Positions 1 through 9,670 of a DNA stretch of 60,797 bases are shown in pieces (within the stretch, counting starts at the first letter, position 1; each line of letters opens with the position of its first letter). Under the pieces are notes generated by a model that saw only the letters and a list, made by a program, of their open reading frames with translations, was not told the DNA's origin and made no database searches. Source of the stretch: Saprospiraceae bacterium (GTDB taxonomy: Bacteria; Bacteroidota; Bacteroidia; Chitinophagales; Saprospiraceae). Location: assembly GCA_013360405.1 (NCBI GenBank), contig JABWBR010000059.1, positions 1 through 60,797 on the forward strand, read 5' to 3'. Made by a program: the position numbers and the translations under genes.

Positions 1-12
1 GTGGGGCCACCC

Positions 13-44
13 CCGCGCCGCGCCGGCGGCGCAGCGCGGCGCGG
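13..44. repeat. GC-rich perfect 11-bp inverted repeat at window edge
   Basis: Arms CCGCGCCGCGC (13-23) and GCGCGGCGCGG (34-44) are perfect complements around a 10-nt loop, in a stretch far more GC-rich than the rest of the window. It may be a transcription terminator or a REP-like palindrome; no T-run follows. The rest of 1-397 holds only short tandem repeats (129-163, 197-230) and a stretch around 305-400 in which the words TCCGTGGAATC and GATTCCAC recur. I see no convincing gene there. Confidence 0.5.
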
Positions 45-128
45 CATCCCAAGCCTCCGGTGAGTACACTGCCGTTTCCGGCCCGGGATTTTTGAACCAG
101 GATATGTGTGATGCAGAAGGATGGGAAA

Positions 129-163
129 GGATGTTGGATGTTGGATGTTGGATGTTGGATGTT
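129..163. repeat. 7-bp tandem repeat GGATGTT x5
   Basis: Five perfect head-to-tail copies of GGATGTT. It belongs to the set of 7/8-bp intergenic tandem repeats seen throughout the window. The inverse motif (AACATC) recurs about 60 bp downstream, so the two tracts can pair. Confidence 0.9.
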
Positions 164-196
164 AAATTATTTTTTATATGTAATTCAATATTAATC

Positions 197-230
197 AAAC
201 ATCAAGCATTAAACATCAAGCATTAAACAT
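197..230. repeat. 14-bp tandem repeat AAACATCAAGCATT x2.4
   Basis: Two full copies and one partial copy of a 14-mer made of two related heptamers. A near relative (AACATTAAACATCC) occurs at about 40893-40920. Confidence 0.85.
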
Positions 231-397
231 GCCCGCCAGGGCATCTGCACACGAAACGCTGGAACGGGTAAGTGTTAGCATGATGTTGTATGACAATCAA
301 TATGCCCCAGAGAAATTCCGTGGAATCCCAAAAATCCGCGGAATCCGTGATTCAGACAGCAGTGTTAGAATCACGGATTCCACAGATTAGCCAGATT

Positions 398-1342
398 TCA
401 AGGTTTGGCAGGCAGAAAGCTGTTGACCCTCAGCCAATGTATAAAGGCATCGAACCAACGATTGCTGGTCCGGTTGGGATTACCGAGGCCGAAACCGTGG
501 CCGCCGTTTTGGTAAAGATGAAACTCCACAGGCCGGCCCGCTTTGTGCCAGGACTCGATGACGCCAAACTGACCGTGGAAAAGAAAATCATCGGTGGCGA
601 TCACATTGAACATGGGCGGAGCGTTCTCAGGTACTTCTACCGGGCCCATACCGCCGTAAATCGGACCGATGAAGGCCAGTTTCATGGTCTTTGAGTTGAG
701 CGTGGCGTGCATCGTAAGGCCGGCGCCGGCAGAGAAGCCGATCATGCCTATCCTTTTGGTATCGACACTCCACTCTTCAGCCCGTTTGATGATCATCGCG
801 TAGGCAGCCTCTGCGTCTTCGAGTTGATTGGAAAGATCCAGTTGCGGCGGGCGCGGCGGCGTTGCGACTTTCGAAGTATCGGAAGACGCGGCAGGGACGG
901 GGAAGGGACGATTCATCCATGCTTTAAAGTCTTCGAGCGACACGGGGGTCGGGTGTAGCCGGTACTTGAGCACAAAGGCGGCGATCCCCTCCTTAGCAAG
1001 TGCCTCTGCAACTTCCCAGCCCTCGTTGCCCATCGAAAGCCACCGGAAACCACCCCCAGGCGCCACGATCACAGCCGCGCCGTTCGCCTTGCCAGGCTCG
1101 GGCAGGAAGGGAGTAAGAGTCGCCGTAGAGATGTTCCGCGCCATCGGGTCGCCCCACTGGCGAAACCAGGTCTCGGGGGCAGGCTGGTCGTCAACTCCGC
1201 CCGTGCCGAGGAGAATGGCTTTCGGCTCTGCAGGAGCTTCGAGCGGATAGATTGTACCGTCCTGAGCCGTTGCAGATGCCGCCAGCACAAGCAAGGAGGC
1301 AAAAATGGCCGTCTTGGTCAAGTTGTTAGGTGTGTAAGGCAT
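398..1342 (-). CDS. Secreted alpha/beta hydrolase (acetyl-xylan esterase / lipase-like)
   Basis: Predicted secreted serine esterase of the alpha/beta-hydrolase fold, 314 aa. A signal peptide covers about residues 1-26 (hydrophobic run ending SATAQ). The oxyanion-hole segment reads PGGGF (95-99). The nucleophile elbow is GFSAG with Ser204, and the other triad residues are probably Asp251/Asp252 (ATDD) and His282 (GGHGFG). This order fits the BD-FAE / acetyl-xylan esterase type common in Bacteroidota polysaccharide degradation; the exact substrate cannot be read. It starts at an ATG. No neighbouring glycan-degradation genes are seen, and the next gene on the left lies outside the window. Confidence 0.85.
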   Translation of the reverse strand: MPYTPNNLTKTAIFASLLVLAASATAQDGTIYPLEAPAEPKAILLGTGGVDDQPAPETWFRQWGDPMARNISTATLTPFLPEPGKANGAAVIVAPGGGFRWLSMGNEGWEVAEALAKEGIAAFVLKYRLHPTPVSLEDFKAWMNRPFPVPAASSDTSKVATPPRPPQLDLSNQLEDAEAAYAMIIKRAEEWSVDTKRIGMIGFSAGAGLTMHATLNSKTMKLAFIGPIYGGMGPVEVPENAPPMFNVIATDDFLFHGQFGVIESWHKAGRPVEFHLYQNGGHGFGLGNPNRTSNRWFDAFIHWLRVNSFLPAKP

Positions 1343-1402
1343 GGAGAGGTGTTTGAAGAATGAAATTTCAATTATTAGGAATTGTTTATTTAAAAAAATT
1401 TG

Positions 1403-1512
1403 CCCACTCTCCCACTCTCTTCTGATTTTACAGCGATCGAGATGTCACCTCCTCTCATCCTTCGAGGAGACGACACCTCTTCGCAGTCGTACGAGTCGTA
1501 CAGTCCTACAGT
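1403..1512. repeat. Intergenic octamer repeats (CCCACTCT, TACAGTCC)
   Basis: CCCACTCT occurs twice at 1403-1418. A degenerate TACAGTCx tract runs from about 1485 into the stop region of the downstream repeat protein. The same GTCGTACA-type repeat reappears at 34547-34576. No gene was recognised between 1343 and 1512. Confidence 0.6.
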
Positions 1513-4500
1513 CTATTCTTTCACAAACCTAATCGTCTGCATCTCTTCACCTTGCTGTATTTGCAGGAAGTAAATACCTGAAAGCAGAGCTTGTACGTCG
1601 AGTTCAATTTGATAGCTGCCAGGGGTCACCGTCATTTGGCGGCGCTCCACTTCCTGGCCGTTGGTATTGAGGATGCGCACCAGGGCTTGCTGAGGCGTAT
1701 CAGCGTGCTGCGACCAACGAGCCACCAACATATCGGTGGCGGGATTGGGCATCACAGTTACGTTCATTGCCTCAGCGGCAAGCATAGTGTGGCCGCCTGG
1801 TTGTACCAGGTTAACATCCATCTTATTTATCGTAATGAAATTGTCAGAAAGCTCGAAGCAATCATCGGAAAGCACCGTCGTAGCAGCATTGTCGCCCACA
1901 TTGACCGTCAGGTTGCCCGTGTAGGCAAGGCCCCAAACGAGGCTCACACCCTGGGCTTCTCCTTCGAAATCAAAGCTATTGCCGGTCACCACGTGTTGCA
2001 CGGTGAAACTCTGGTCAGTAATGAGATAAGCGTAAGGCGAATCGGAAGCACCGGTAGCCGTAAAGTTGATTACATCCGGCTGATTGTCATTGACGACGAC
2101 GGTCACGGTCGAATCTCCATCCGTTGTGCTCACGGCGCCCGCCTGTGGGATGCCGATGATGACGGTAATATAGTTTTCGGATACGTCAAAGCAATCGTCG
2201 GCCAGCGGATCAACGCCCACTTCGTCGCCAAATCCGGCGGTAAAGTTGCCGAGGTGAGAAATACCGTAAATGCGTACTTCACCCGGACTGGCAGCGTCAA
2301 AATTGATCGCATTGCCGTTGATGTTGGGGATGATGACCCTATTGTCGGTGCCGGTAATCACAAAACGGTAATCGCCCAGCGTGCTGGTAGTCAGCAATAC
2401 GACGACGTCAGAGGAATCGTCGCCCGGGCAGGTGTAAATCGTGGTCAGCCCGCTCAGCGTAGATAAAATACCGCCATCGGTGGGCAGTGAACGCGTGACG
2501 CTTACAAAATTGCCCGACAATTGGTGGCAACTGCTGGCCAGGTCGGTGACCAGGATAGCCTGACCTGGCTCAATGATGATATTACCGGTATAAGACAAGC
2601 CCCAAACATGGTAATCGCCAGGCACAAAATCGTTGAAGTTGATCACGTCGTCGTGAATAATATCCAGGAGTATGTTGGCGGGGGTCGTAACCAGGTAAAC
2701 GTAGCCGGACTGAGAAGTGCTGGAGGTAGCCATATCCAGTAAGCCGTCTTCGGCGCCGATACAAACCGTCACATCGGTTGCTCCGCCATCAGCCGCGATA
2801 TCACCGCCTTCCGGAATATCGCGTACTACCGTGATATAATTTTGCGAAAGCGAATAACATTCACTCGACAAGGTAGCCGAAGTGATGATCGTGCCGAGGC
2901 CTGCCTGTAGATTGCCGGAATAAGAAATACCCCAAACGCGCAAGCGGTTGAAACCTGTGCTTTCAAAGTCTTGCTGGCTTCCGTTAATCAGGGCGAGAAT
3001 GACGTTGGTTTCGGTGGTGATCACGTATTGGTACGAGGCGTCGGTTCCGAGGCTCGAATTGGCAAAAGTAACCACGTCGGGATTGCCGTCGCTGGCACAA
3101 ACGTATACCGTATTTTGGTTTCCATCGCCGAAAATGACGCCGCCGTCTACCTTGGTTTTATTGATAGCCAGGAAATTGTCGGTCAAATCCCAGCATTCGG
3201 AAGCTACAGGTACTTCGAAGAGATTATCGCCGGGGAAGATGATCAACTGGCCGATATATGATACGCCGTAGATCTTCCAGTCGCCGCCAATCGCATTTTC
3301 AAAATCAAAACTATCTTCGGTAATAATACCTACCAGGAAGTCATCTTCATCTACTATGAGATAGGCGTAATTCGCGCCGGAAGCGCCGGTGGCTTCGTAT
3401 TCCACGAGGTCGGCCGAGCCGTCGCCCACACAGAGATCCACCGCAGTGAGGCCGTCGAGCGTAGCGATTGTGCCGCCGTCGGGCGCTTCGCGCAATACCT
3501 CGATATAATTGGCCGACAAATCGTAGCAGCCCTCAGCCAGCGTGGCAGTGGCAGCATCCTGGCCGGCTTCGGCCAAGAGGTTGCCGTTGAAGGCCAAACC
3601 CCAGATGCGGAAATTGCCGATGCCCAATGCGCCGGCGTCTAACTGGGTATCCGTAGTCACCGATATGATCACATTGTCGAGGTCGGTGATCAGGAAAACG
3701 AATCCGTTGCCCGTCGCTCCTGAGCTGCTGTATGTCAATATGGTAGGGATAGAATCGCCCGGACAAATAGCGATGGTTGTTTCGCCGCCTTCAAGTTGAA
3801 CGCTACCGCCTTCAGCGGGCTGGCGGAATACCGTCACAAAGCTGTCGGAGAGGTCGTAGCAATCGTCGGTGAGTGTTACGGCGCCGGCATCGTCGCCTAT
3901 CTGGGCGATAATATTTCCGGTGTAAGCCAATCCCCAGATGCGGTATTCGCCTTCGGGCAAAAAGCCTACGTCTACGCCACTGGAAGCCAGGACGCTGATG
4001 ATCACGTTATTGGCATCGGTAAGCACGAATACATAAGGCGTATTGGAAGAGCCGTCGTCAAAAACGGTCACTATATCGCTTGTATTACCGCCGGGGCAGC
4101 TATACACGGTAGAAGCGCCGGCGATCGTAGTAAGGTTGCCGCCGTCGGGTATTTCGCGGATGACCGTGATGAAGTTGTCCGACAAGTCGTAGCATTCGTC
4201 GCTGAGGGTTATGGAGCCTGCATCGTCACCTACCTGAGCAGTGAGGTTGCCGGAGTAGGCGAGCCCCCATACCCTGCAATTGCCGGGCGCCAGTGCCTCA
4301 AAGTCGAAAGAAGTTTGGTCGGTTACGGCGAGAATCGTATTGATCTCATTCGTAATCACGTATAAGTAGTTTGCCGAAGAGCTTCCGGTAGAAGTAAAGT
4401 CAATTACGTCGGGGTTGCCGTCGGAGGGGCAGGTATACACCAGTTCTTCGCCGTCGGTAGTTGATAAAGTACCGCCGTCGTTGGCTTCCACGCGCACTTC

Positions 4501-6552
4501 AATGAAGTTGGCGGATAATTCGTAACAGGCGTCGCTCAATGGCGTGGAGCCGGCGTTATCGCCCACATTCACGGCGATATTGCCGGTGTAAGAGAATCCC
4601 CATACGCGGTACACACCCGGGCTGAGCTCGCCAAAATCAGCGCTATTGTCGCTGGGGAAAGCCAGTATCATATTATCCGGGTCGGTGAGCACAAAACCAT
4701 AGGAGGCCGGTGATTGCGTATCGAAGGTGAAATTCAGTACGCCGGTACCGGCATCTTCGCTACAAACTACGGCACTTGTAGCGCCGCCGTCAATAGCGAT
4801 CGTGCCGCCGTCTACAAAGTTGCGGGTAATAGCGATAAAATTGCTCGACAAATCGTAGCAGCCGTCAACCAGGGTTACTTCGTCGGCATCGTCGCCCACC
4901 TGTGCGGTAATAGTACCGTTATAAGCCAATCCCCACACGCGAACGACATCGCCGGTATTGTTGTCAAAATCGGGGAATGGATCGGTAGACACGCTGAGTA
5001 TGACGTTGTTTTCGTCGGTAAATACGAAAATGTAATTGTCGCCTTCGTTGCCGGCTGTGTTTAAGGTAAGCACATCGGGCTGGCCGTCGCCGGTACAGAT
5101 AGCAGCCGCATCGGTGCCGTCATCCAGTTTCAGGGTACCGCCGATAGCTTTGCTGATCTTTACTTCTATAAAGTTGCCGGAGAGTTCGTAACATTCATCG
5201 GCAAGTATCACAAGGTCGGCATCGTCACCGGCTTCAGCCAGGAGCGTACCGGTAATGGCAAGACCCCATATGCGATAGGAACCGGGCGCGAGGTTGCTGA
5301 GATCCAGGTCGCCGCCGGCAAATGCACCGATAATGATGTTATCGGTATCCGTAAGTACGTAATAGTAGTTGGGAGATACCGAACTGGTAACCGCCTGGAT
5401 AGCAGCTGAGGGGTTTTCGTTGAAACAAAAGTCGACCGAGGTGGCATTGTCGCTTGTGCTCACCGTGCCGCCATCGATATTTTGCTTGAGGGCCTCGATA
5501 AAGTTGGACGACAAATCGTAGCAGCCGTCGCTCAGCACCGCAGTAGCTGCGTTATCGCCTGCGTTCACGCTGAGGTTGCCGGTATACGACAGGCCCCAAA
5601 TACGCGAAGTCCCCGAAGGGAAAGCATTGAAATCGAGGCTGTTGCCGCTTACTACTTGCAATACGATGTTGTTTTCATCAGTAAGCAAAAATACATAAGG
5701 CGCACCCGAAGTGGTTGACGCCTGGAAGTTGAGCTGCGATGGCCCGCCGCCGGTACACACGCTAACTGCAGTTTCGCCGTTAGTGAGCGATACCGTGCCG
5801 CCATCCGCGCTGGCGAGTTCTACTTCTATAAAGTTGTCGGAAAGACCGAAACACTGCGAAGCAAGCTGGGCAGTGGCCGCATTTTGGCCGGGCGCCGCCA
5901 GTAGCGTGCCCACAAAGGAAAGCCCCCATACCCGATACGTGCCCTGCTGGCTGTTCTCAAAATCAAAACTGTTGCCCTGTACGACTTCAATAATCACGTT
6001 GTTTTCATCCGTGATCAGGTATACGTAAGACGGGCTTGCACTGGTCGTACTAAACTGGACCAGGTCGGAGTTGCCATCTCCCGGACAAGCGAATTGCGAG
6101 CTGGCGCCACTGGCAGTCGATACCGAGCCGCCATCAGGCGTGGTATTCTGCACGGTAATGAAGTTAATCGTCAATTCAGCACACACCGTGGCTAATTGCG
6201 ACTCGCCGAGTTGTTGCCCAACCTGGTTGATCATTTGGCCGATGAACGAAAAGGCGTACACCTGGTAAGTGCCGGGAGGCAAAATCTCAAAATTGATGTT
6301 GTTGTTGGTAGATTGATACACGATCGTGTTATTCTGGTCTACCACCAAATAACCAAAAGGCGTTGGTAACTTGCTGGTACGGAACCGAATCACATTCGGC
6401 ACACCGTCGCCCTGGCACACGGAGAGCGTGGATAAATTGCCCGGGGCAATGATAGACACGCCACCCACGCAATCTATGCCGGCCTGGGCATTAGCTCCCA
6501 GATGCACTGCAAATGCGAGGGCTAATACGAGTAAAATTTTTGAAAAGTTCAT
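1513..6552 (-). CDS. Large secreted 14-repeat protein with T9SS type A sorting domain
   Basis: A cell-surface or secreted protein of 1679 aa. A signal peptide (residues 1-22, ending GANAQ) is followed by 14 tandem units of about 113 residues. Each unit has the order (D/E)GG, then a Cys in a C-x-GDG-like segment, a Y-x-(Y/F)-(V/L)-(I/L)-T-D hairpin ending NNVI, a WGL-x-Y-x-G segment, and a second Cys in C-(Y/F)-x-LS-x-NFI. The paired Cys suggest one disulphide per unit; the last unit has Val where the first Cys should be. The C-terminal 80 or so residues (MPNPATD ... GIYFLQI) are a T9SS type A sorting domain, so the protein should cross the outer membrane by T9SS. The repeat family is not one I can name. 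A promoter-like site lies at 6735-6765. Confidence 0.9.
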   Translation of the reverse strand: MNFSKILLVLALAFAVHLGANAQAGIDCVGGVSIIAPGNLSTLSVCQGDGVPNVIRFRTSKLPTPFGYLVVDQNNTIVYQSTNNNINFEILPPGTYQVYAFSFIGQMINQVGQQLGESQLATVCAELTINFITVQNTTPDGGSVSTASGASSQFACPGDGNSDLVQFSTTSASPSYVYLITDENNVIIEVVQGNSFDFENSQQGTYRVWGLSFVGTLLAAPGQNAATAQLASQCFGLSDNFIEVELASADGGTVSLTNGETAVSVCTGGGPSQLNFQASTTSGAPYVFLLTDENNIVLQVVSGNSLDFNAFPSGTSRIWGLSYTGNLSVNAGDNAATAVLSDGCYDLSSNFIEALKQNIDGGTVSTSDNATSVDFCFNENPSAAIQAVTSSVSPNYYYVLTDTDNIIIGAFAGGDLDLSNLAPGSYRIWGLAITGTLLAEAGDDADLVILADECYELSGNFIEVKISKAIGGTLKLDDGTDAAAICTGDGQPDVLTLNTAGNEGDNYIFVFTDENNVILSVSTDPFPDFDNNTGDVVRVWGLAYNGTITAQVGDDADEVTLVDGCYDLSSNFIAITRNFVDGGTIAIDGGATSAVVCSEDAGTGVLNFTFDTQSPASYGFVLTDPDNMILAFPSDNSADFGELSPGVYRVWGFSYTGNIAVNVGDNAGSTPLSDACYELSANFIEVRVEANDGGTLSTTDGEELVYTCPSDGNPDVIDFTSTGSSSANYLYVITNEINTILAVTDQTSFDFEALAPGNCRVWGLAYSGNLTAQVGDDAGSITLSDECYDLSDNFITVIREIPDGGNLTTIAGASTVYSCPGGNTSDIVTVFDDGSSNTPYVFVLTDANNVIISVLASSGVDVGFLPEGEYRIWGLAYTGNIIAQIGDDAGAVTLTDDCYDLSDSFVTVFRQPAEGGSVQLEGGETTIAICPGDSIPTILTYSSSGATGNGFVFLITDLDNVIISVTTDTQLDAGALGIGNFRIWGLAFNGNLLAEAGQDAATATLAEGCYDLSANYIEVLREAPDGGTIATLDGLTAVDLCVGDGSADLVEYEATGASGANYAYLIVDEDDFLVGIITEDSFDFENAIGGDWKIYGVSYIGQLIIFPGDNLFEVPVASECWDLTDNFLAINKTKVDGGVIFGDGNQNTVYVCASDGNPDVVTFANSSLGTDASYQYVITTETNVILALINGSQQDFESTGFNRLRVWGISYSGNLQAGLGTIITSATLSSECYSLSQNYITVVRDIPEGGDIAADGGATDVTVCIGAEDGLLDMATSSTSQSGYVYLVTTPANILLDIIHDDVINFNDFVPGDYHVWGLSYTGNIIIEPGQAILVTDLASSCHQLSGNFVSVTRSLPTDGGILSTLSGLTTIYTCPGDDSSDVVVLLTTSTLGDYRFVITGTDNRVIIPNINGNAINFDAASPGEVRIYGISHLGNFTAGFGDEVGVDPLADDCFDVSENYITVIIGIPQAGAVSTTDGDSTVTVVVNDNQPDVINFTATGASDSPYAYLITDQSFTVQHVVTGNSFDFEGEAQGVSLVWGLAYTGNLTVNVGDNAATTVLSDDCFELSDNFITINKMDVNLVQPGGHTMLAAEAMNVTVMPNPATDMLVARWSQHADTPQQALVRILNTNGQEVERRQMTVTPGSYQIELDVQALLSGIYFLQIQQGEEMQTIRFVKE

Positions 6553-6734
6553 AGAGAGACCTGATTTTGTGAAATGATAACAATTTATTTTCTTTGTTTA
6601 CCTACTACAGGAGGGGGGAAGACGCAACACACCTCATATAGGCGATAGCGACAGCTAGAGCAGGCAAGTAAGGCGATTACAGCGAATTGGATGCTTGAAT
6701 AATAAAGGGTTCGCAAACGCGATCAATACATAAG

Positions 6735-6765
6735 CAAAATTATAATATTTTTTGAATACCGCCAA
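6735..6765 (-). promoter_or_regulatory. Bacteroidota-type promoter for the 14-repeat protein
   Basis: On the minus strand, TTG is followed by 20 bp and then TAATTTTG, matching the TTG-n19/20-TAnnTTTG consensus. The implied 5' leader is about 180 nt. The rest of 6553-6946 is AT-rich intergenic DNA with no recognisable gene, shared with the divergent gene to the right. Confidence 0.5.
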
Positions 6766-6797
6766 TACATTGCCGATCAAATTTTACAAAACCTTCA

Positions 6798-6829
6798 TTT
6801 GAAAAACCGGGTTTTTAATACTAACTTTG
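6798..6829 (+). promoter_or_regulatory. Bacteroidota-type promoter for the choice-of-anchor L protein
   Basis: TTTG (6798-6801), a 20-bp spacer and TAACTTTG (6822-6829) match the -33/-7 consensus. The ATG follows about 118 nt downstream. This promoter is divergent from the one at 6735-6765. Confidence 0.55.
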
Positions 6830-6946
6830 ATACGGCATCTTACCCTCGCAACTATCTATACGTATATTTCACAACTATGTTCCCGACCAGAACGAGTTTA
6901 TTACCTATTGTTATTACGCTAGCCCTGCTTGCATACTGTTAGTATT

Positions 6947-9655
6947 ATGGCCAAAATGTTCATTTCTTTTCACGCAGCTATTACTGTACTGTTGCTTTGC
7001 GCAATAGCTACGGCAGCGTTCCGATTCCCCCCCGGTGAAGAAAGAATAGCATTGGCGCCGGCGCCTCCTCCGGATGGGATTCGCACACAAGGGGGTATCT
7101 CCGCCGAAGATCTCGTCAGAAATGTATTTGCAGAAGGAGGCACCTGTGATAATATCTTCAATATCGCGCCTATCGGCAACCAGAACGGCATCGGCTATTT
7201 TGACCAGGGCGCTTCTACTATCGGACTTGCCCGCGGGATTATACTTTCTACCGGGCCCACCGGCAACGCCATCGGCCCCAATTCCGCTACGGATAGAAGC
7301 GGCAATTTCCAGGACAGCAACGGCGACCCCGACCTCCAACTTATGGCTACGTATCCGGTAAAAGACGCCGTAGGCATCGAGTTCGATTTTGTGCCGCTCG
7401 ATTCTATCGTCACTTTCCGCTACGTGTTTGCCTCCGAAGAATATTGCGAATTCGTAGGCAGTATATATAATGATGTGTTCGGCTTTTTTATCAAAGGCCC
7501 GGGTATCCAGGGCGGCTTCTCGGGCAACGCGGCTAACGTAGCCCTCATACCCGGCTCTAACGATTTTGTGGCTATCAACACGGTCAATCACCAACAAAAT
7601 ACGGCTTATTATATCCGCAATGAACGCCAGGAGGACGCCAACGAATGCGGCATCCCCAATATCGCCTCTCCATATAGCCAACTCATTGAATACGACGGCT
7701 TTACTACCCAGCTTACGGCTGTGCTCCGGCTGTCGCCCTGCCAAACTTACCACATCCGATTAGTCGTCTCCGATATTGCCGATAATTACTACGACTCCGC
7801 GGTATTTCTCGAAGCCGGCAGTTTTAACCTGGGCGGACAAGTAGCCCTCGGCGCCGGTACCTCGGTCTCCTCCGGACTCACCGTCAACGAAGGCTGCAGC
7901 AACGGCTTTTTTACTTTTGAACGCGAAGCCGACGCCCCCGATGATTTCCCCCTCAGCGTGGGTATCCGCGTGGCCGCCTCCAGCCAGGCCCTGGAAGGTA
8001 TCGATTTTGCCCCGCTACCCGGTGTGGTGACTATCCCCGCCGGACAGTCATCCGTGGATATGCCCGTCATCGTTTTCAACGACGCGCTCACGGAAGGCCC
8101 CGAAAAGATTGTCCTGGAACTGGATATCCCCTGTGCCTGTTATTCCGATTCCGCCGAGCTGATTATCATCGATCCGCCACCCTATGTGGTCAATCTCCCC
8201 GATGTCTTTACCTGCGCTAATGAACCGGCACTGTTATCACCCGACATCAGCGGGGGAAGCCCGCCATATGCTTACCAGTGGAGTTTCACCACTTCTACCG
8301 CACCCACGGTCAGTACGCTGCCCCTTGCCGGCACGATATACGCAGTGACCGTCACCGACGCCTGCGGCCATGCCCAGGCCGATACCTGCGAGGTCTTTCT
8401 CACCCAGCCGCCGACCGCCCTGCTCAGCGGTTCGGCCACCATCTGCGAAGGCGATACTGCCTGGCTGCCCCTGGTCGTCACCGGCGCGCCTCCCTGGGTT
8501 TTAAATTATACGCTCAACGGCGTGATGCAAGTTCCCCTTACGCTCTCTGCCGGCGCCCCCGGCTTTCCGGCCTACCAGGACGGCGTGCACCAACTGCTGA
8601 GCGTGAGCGACCAGGCTTGCCAGGGACAAGCCTCCGGCCAGGGCGATATCAACCTGATGCAAATCGAAGTGAATGCGCAGATAAGCGAGCTGGACTGCTT
8701 TGGCGATACAGACGGCGCGATCACCGTATCCGTCAGCGGAGGTACGCCACCTTATCAACTCCAATGGGATCAAGGGCTGGGCAGCGCCTACCAACTCCAA
8801 AGCCTGTCCGCAGGATTGTATACACTGAGCGTCACCGATGATGCAGGCTGCCTGAAAGTCAGCACTTTCGAAATAGCCGACCCCGCCCCCCTGCAATCCG
8901 TGGAGGTGAGCTGTGAGATGCTCCAAAGCGGCGTATTGCAGCTGAGCGCGGCAGGGGGTACCCCACCCTATCAATATGCCGTTGACAACGGCGCATTTTC
9001 CGACGCCACGCTGTTTGAAACCCTGGAAGCCGGCACAACTTACCAACTGCACATCAGCGATGCGGAGGGTTGTATCACGAGCCATTCCTTCCTGATGCCT
9101 GTGGCCTACGGCGAAATGGCTACGCTCCATACGCCGGTTGAAGCCAAACTCGGACTTGATTTCACTTTTGAACCGGTATGGAACCTGCCGTTTTCACTTA
9201 TTGAAACCATCCGCTGGTCGCCGGCAGGCGATCTTAGCTGCAGCGATTGCCCCAACCCCCAACTCGTCGCCCTGCAGGAAGGCAGTTACCTGCTGCAAGT
9301 CACCGACCGTTTCGGGTGCCGCGACAGCTACGAGTTGAGGTTATTGATAGACCGCACCATAAGCGTGTATATTCCCAATGCATTTTCCCCCAACCACGAC
9401 CAGGTGAACGACTGGCTCACGGTATATGCAAATTCCTTTCAAGTGGCAGAAGTGCTGTCGTTCCAGATCTTCGACCGCTGGGGCGGTTTTTTATTTGAAT
9501 CCACCCATTTCGCCCCCAACGAAGAAAGGGCCGGCTGGGATGGCAACGCCCGCGGGCGACCGCTCGACCCAGGCGTATACCTGTACGTGACCCGGCTACT
9601 CCTTACCGACGGCTCGGAACGAACGATTACCGGCGATGTGATGTTAATGCGGTAA
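6947..9655 (+). CDS. Choice-of-anchor L / SprB-repeat surface protein with gliding-type C-terminal domain
   Basis: A large exported adhesin-like protein of 902 aa. A signal peptide occupies about the first 24 residues. A choice-of-anchor L domain follows (about 50-295; ASEEYCEFV and NDVFGFF are characteristic). Next come a Calx-beta-like segment (about 300-410, TEGPEKIVLEL) and SprB-type repeats (GGTPPYQLQW, GLYTLSVTDDAGC). The last 90 residues, VYIPNAFSPNHDQVND ... GWDGNARG ... GVYLYV, form the gliding-motility-associated / T9SS type B C-terminal domain. I chose ATG 6947 over an in-frame TTG 18 nt upstream because it places the hydrophobic signal directly after MAKM. A histidine kinase gene follows 15 bp downstream and may be co-transcribed. 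Confidence 0.88.
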   Translation: MAKMFISFHAAITVLLLCAIATAAFRFPPGEERIALAPAPPPDGIRTQGGISAEDLVRNVFAEGGTCDNIFNIAPIGNQNGIGYFDQGASTIGLARGIILSTGPTGNAIGPNSATDRSGNFQDSNGDPDLQLMATYPVKDAVGIEFDFVPLDSIVTFRYVFASEEYCEFVGSIYNDVFGFFIKGPGIQGGFSGNAANVALIPGSNDFVAINTVNHQQNTAYYIRNERQEDANECGIPNIASPYSQLIEYDGFTTQLTAVLRLSPCQTYHIRLVVSDIADNYYDSAVFLEAGSFNLGGQVALGAGTSVSSGLTVNEGCSNGFFTFEREADAPDDFPLSVGIRVAASSQALEGIDFAPLPGVVTIPAGQSSVDMPVIVFNDALTEGPEKIVLELDIPCACYSDSAELIIIDPPPYVVNLPDVFTCANEPALLSPDISGGSPPYAYQWSFTTSTAPTVSTLPLAGTIYAVTVTDACGHAQADTCEVFLTQPPTALLSGSATICEGDTAWLPLVVTGAPPWVLNYTLNGVMQVPLTLSAGAPGFPAYQDGVHQLLSVSDQACQGQASGQGDINLMQIEVNAQISELDCFGDTDGAITVSVSGGTPPYQLQWDQGLGSAYQLQSLSAGLYTLSVTDDAGCLKVSTFEIADPAPLQSVEVSCEMLQSGVLQLSAAGGTPPYQYAVDNGAFSDATLFETLEAGTTYQLHISDAEGCITSHSFLMPVAYGEMATLHTPVEAKLGLDFTFEPVWNLPFSLIETIRWSPAGDLSCSDCPNPQLVALQEGSYLLQVTDRFGCRDSYELRLLIDRTISVYIPNAFSPNHDQVNDWLTVYANSFQVAEVLSFQIFDRWGGFLFESTHFAPNEERAGWDGNARGRPLDPGVYLYVTRLLLTDGSERTITGDVMLMR

Positions 9656-9670
9656 TGAATGGCATGACGT

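Noticed and set aside
290-694. 134-codon plus-strand open frame at the left end
   Set aside because: Runs from a repeat region into the antisense of the esterase gene; composition and lack of motifs argue against coding.
1591-2466. Long plus-strand open frame opposite the 14-repeat protein
   Set aside because: It is antisense to a clearly coding repeat gene, has no family motif and arises from the third-position composition of the repeats.
6929-6946. TTG start for the choice-of-anchor L protein
   Set aside because: ATG 6947 gives a better signal peptide; the extra six residues add nothing recognisable.
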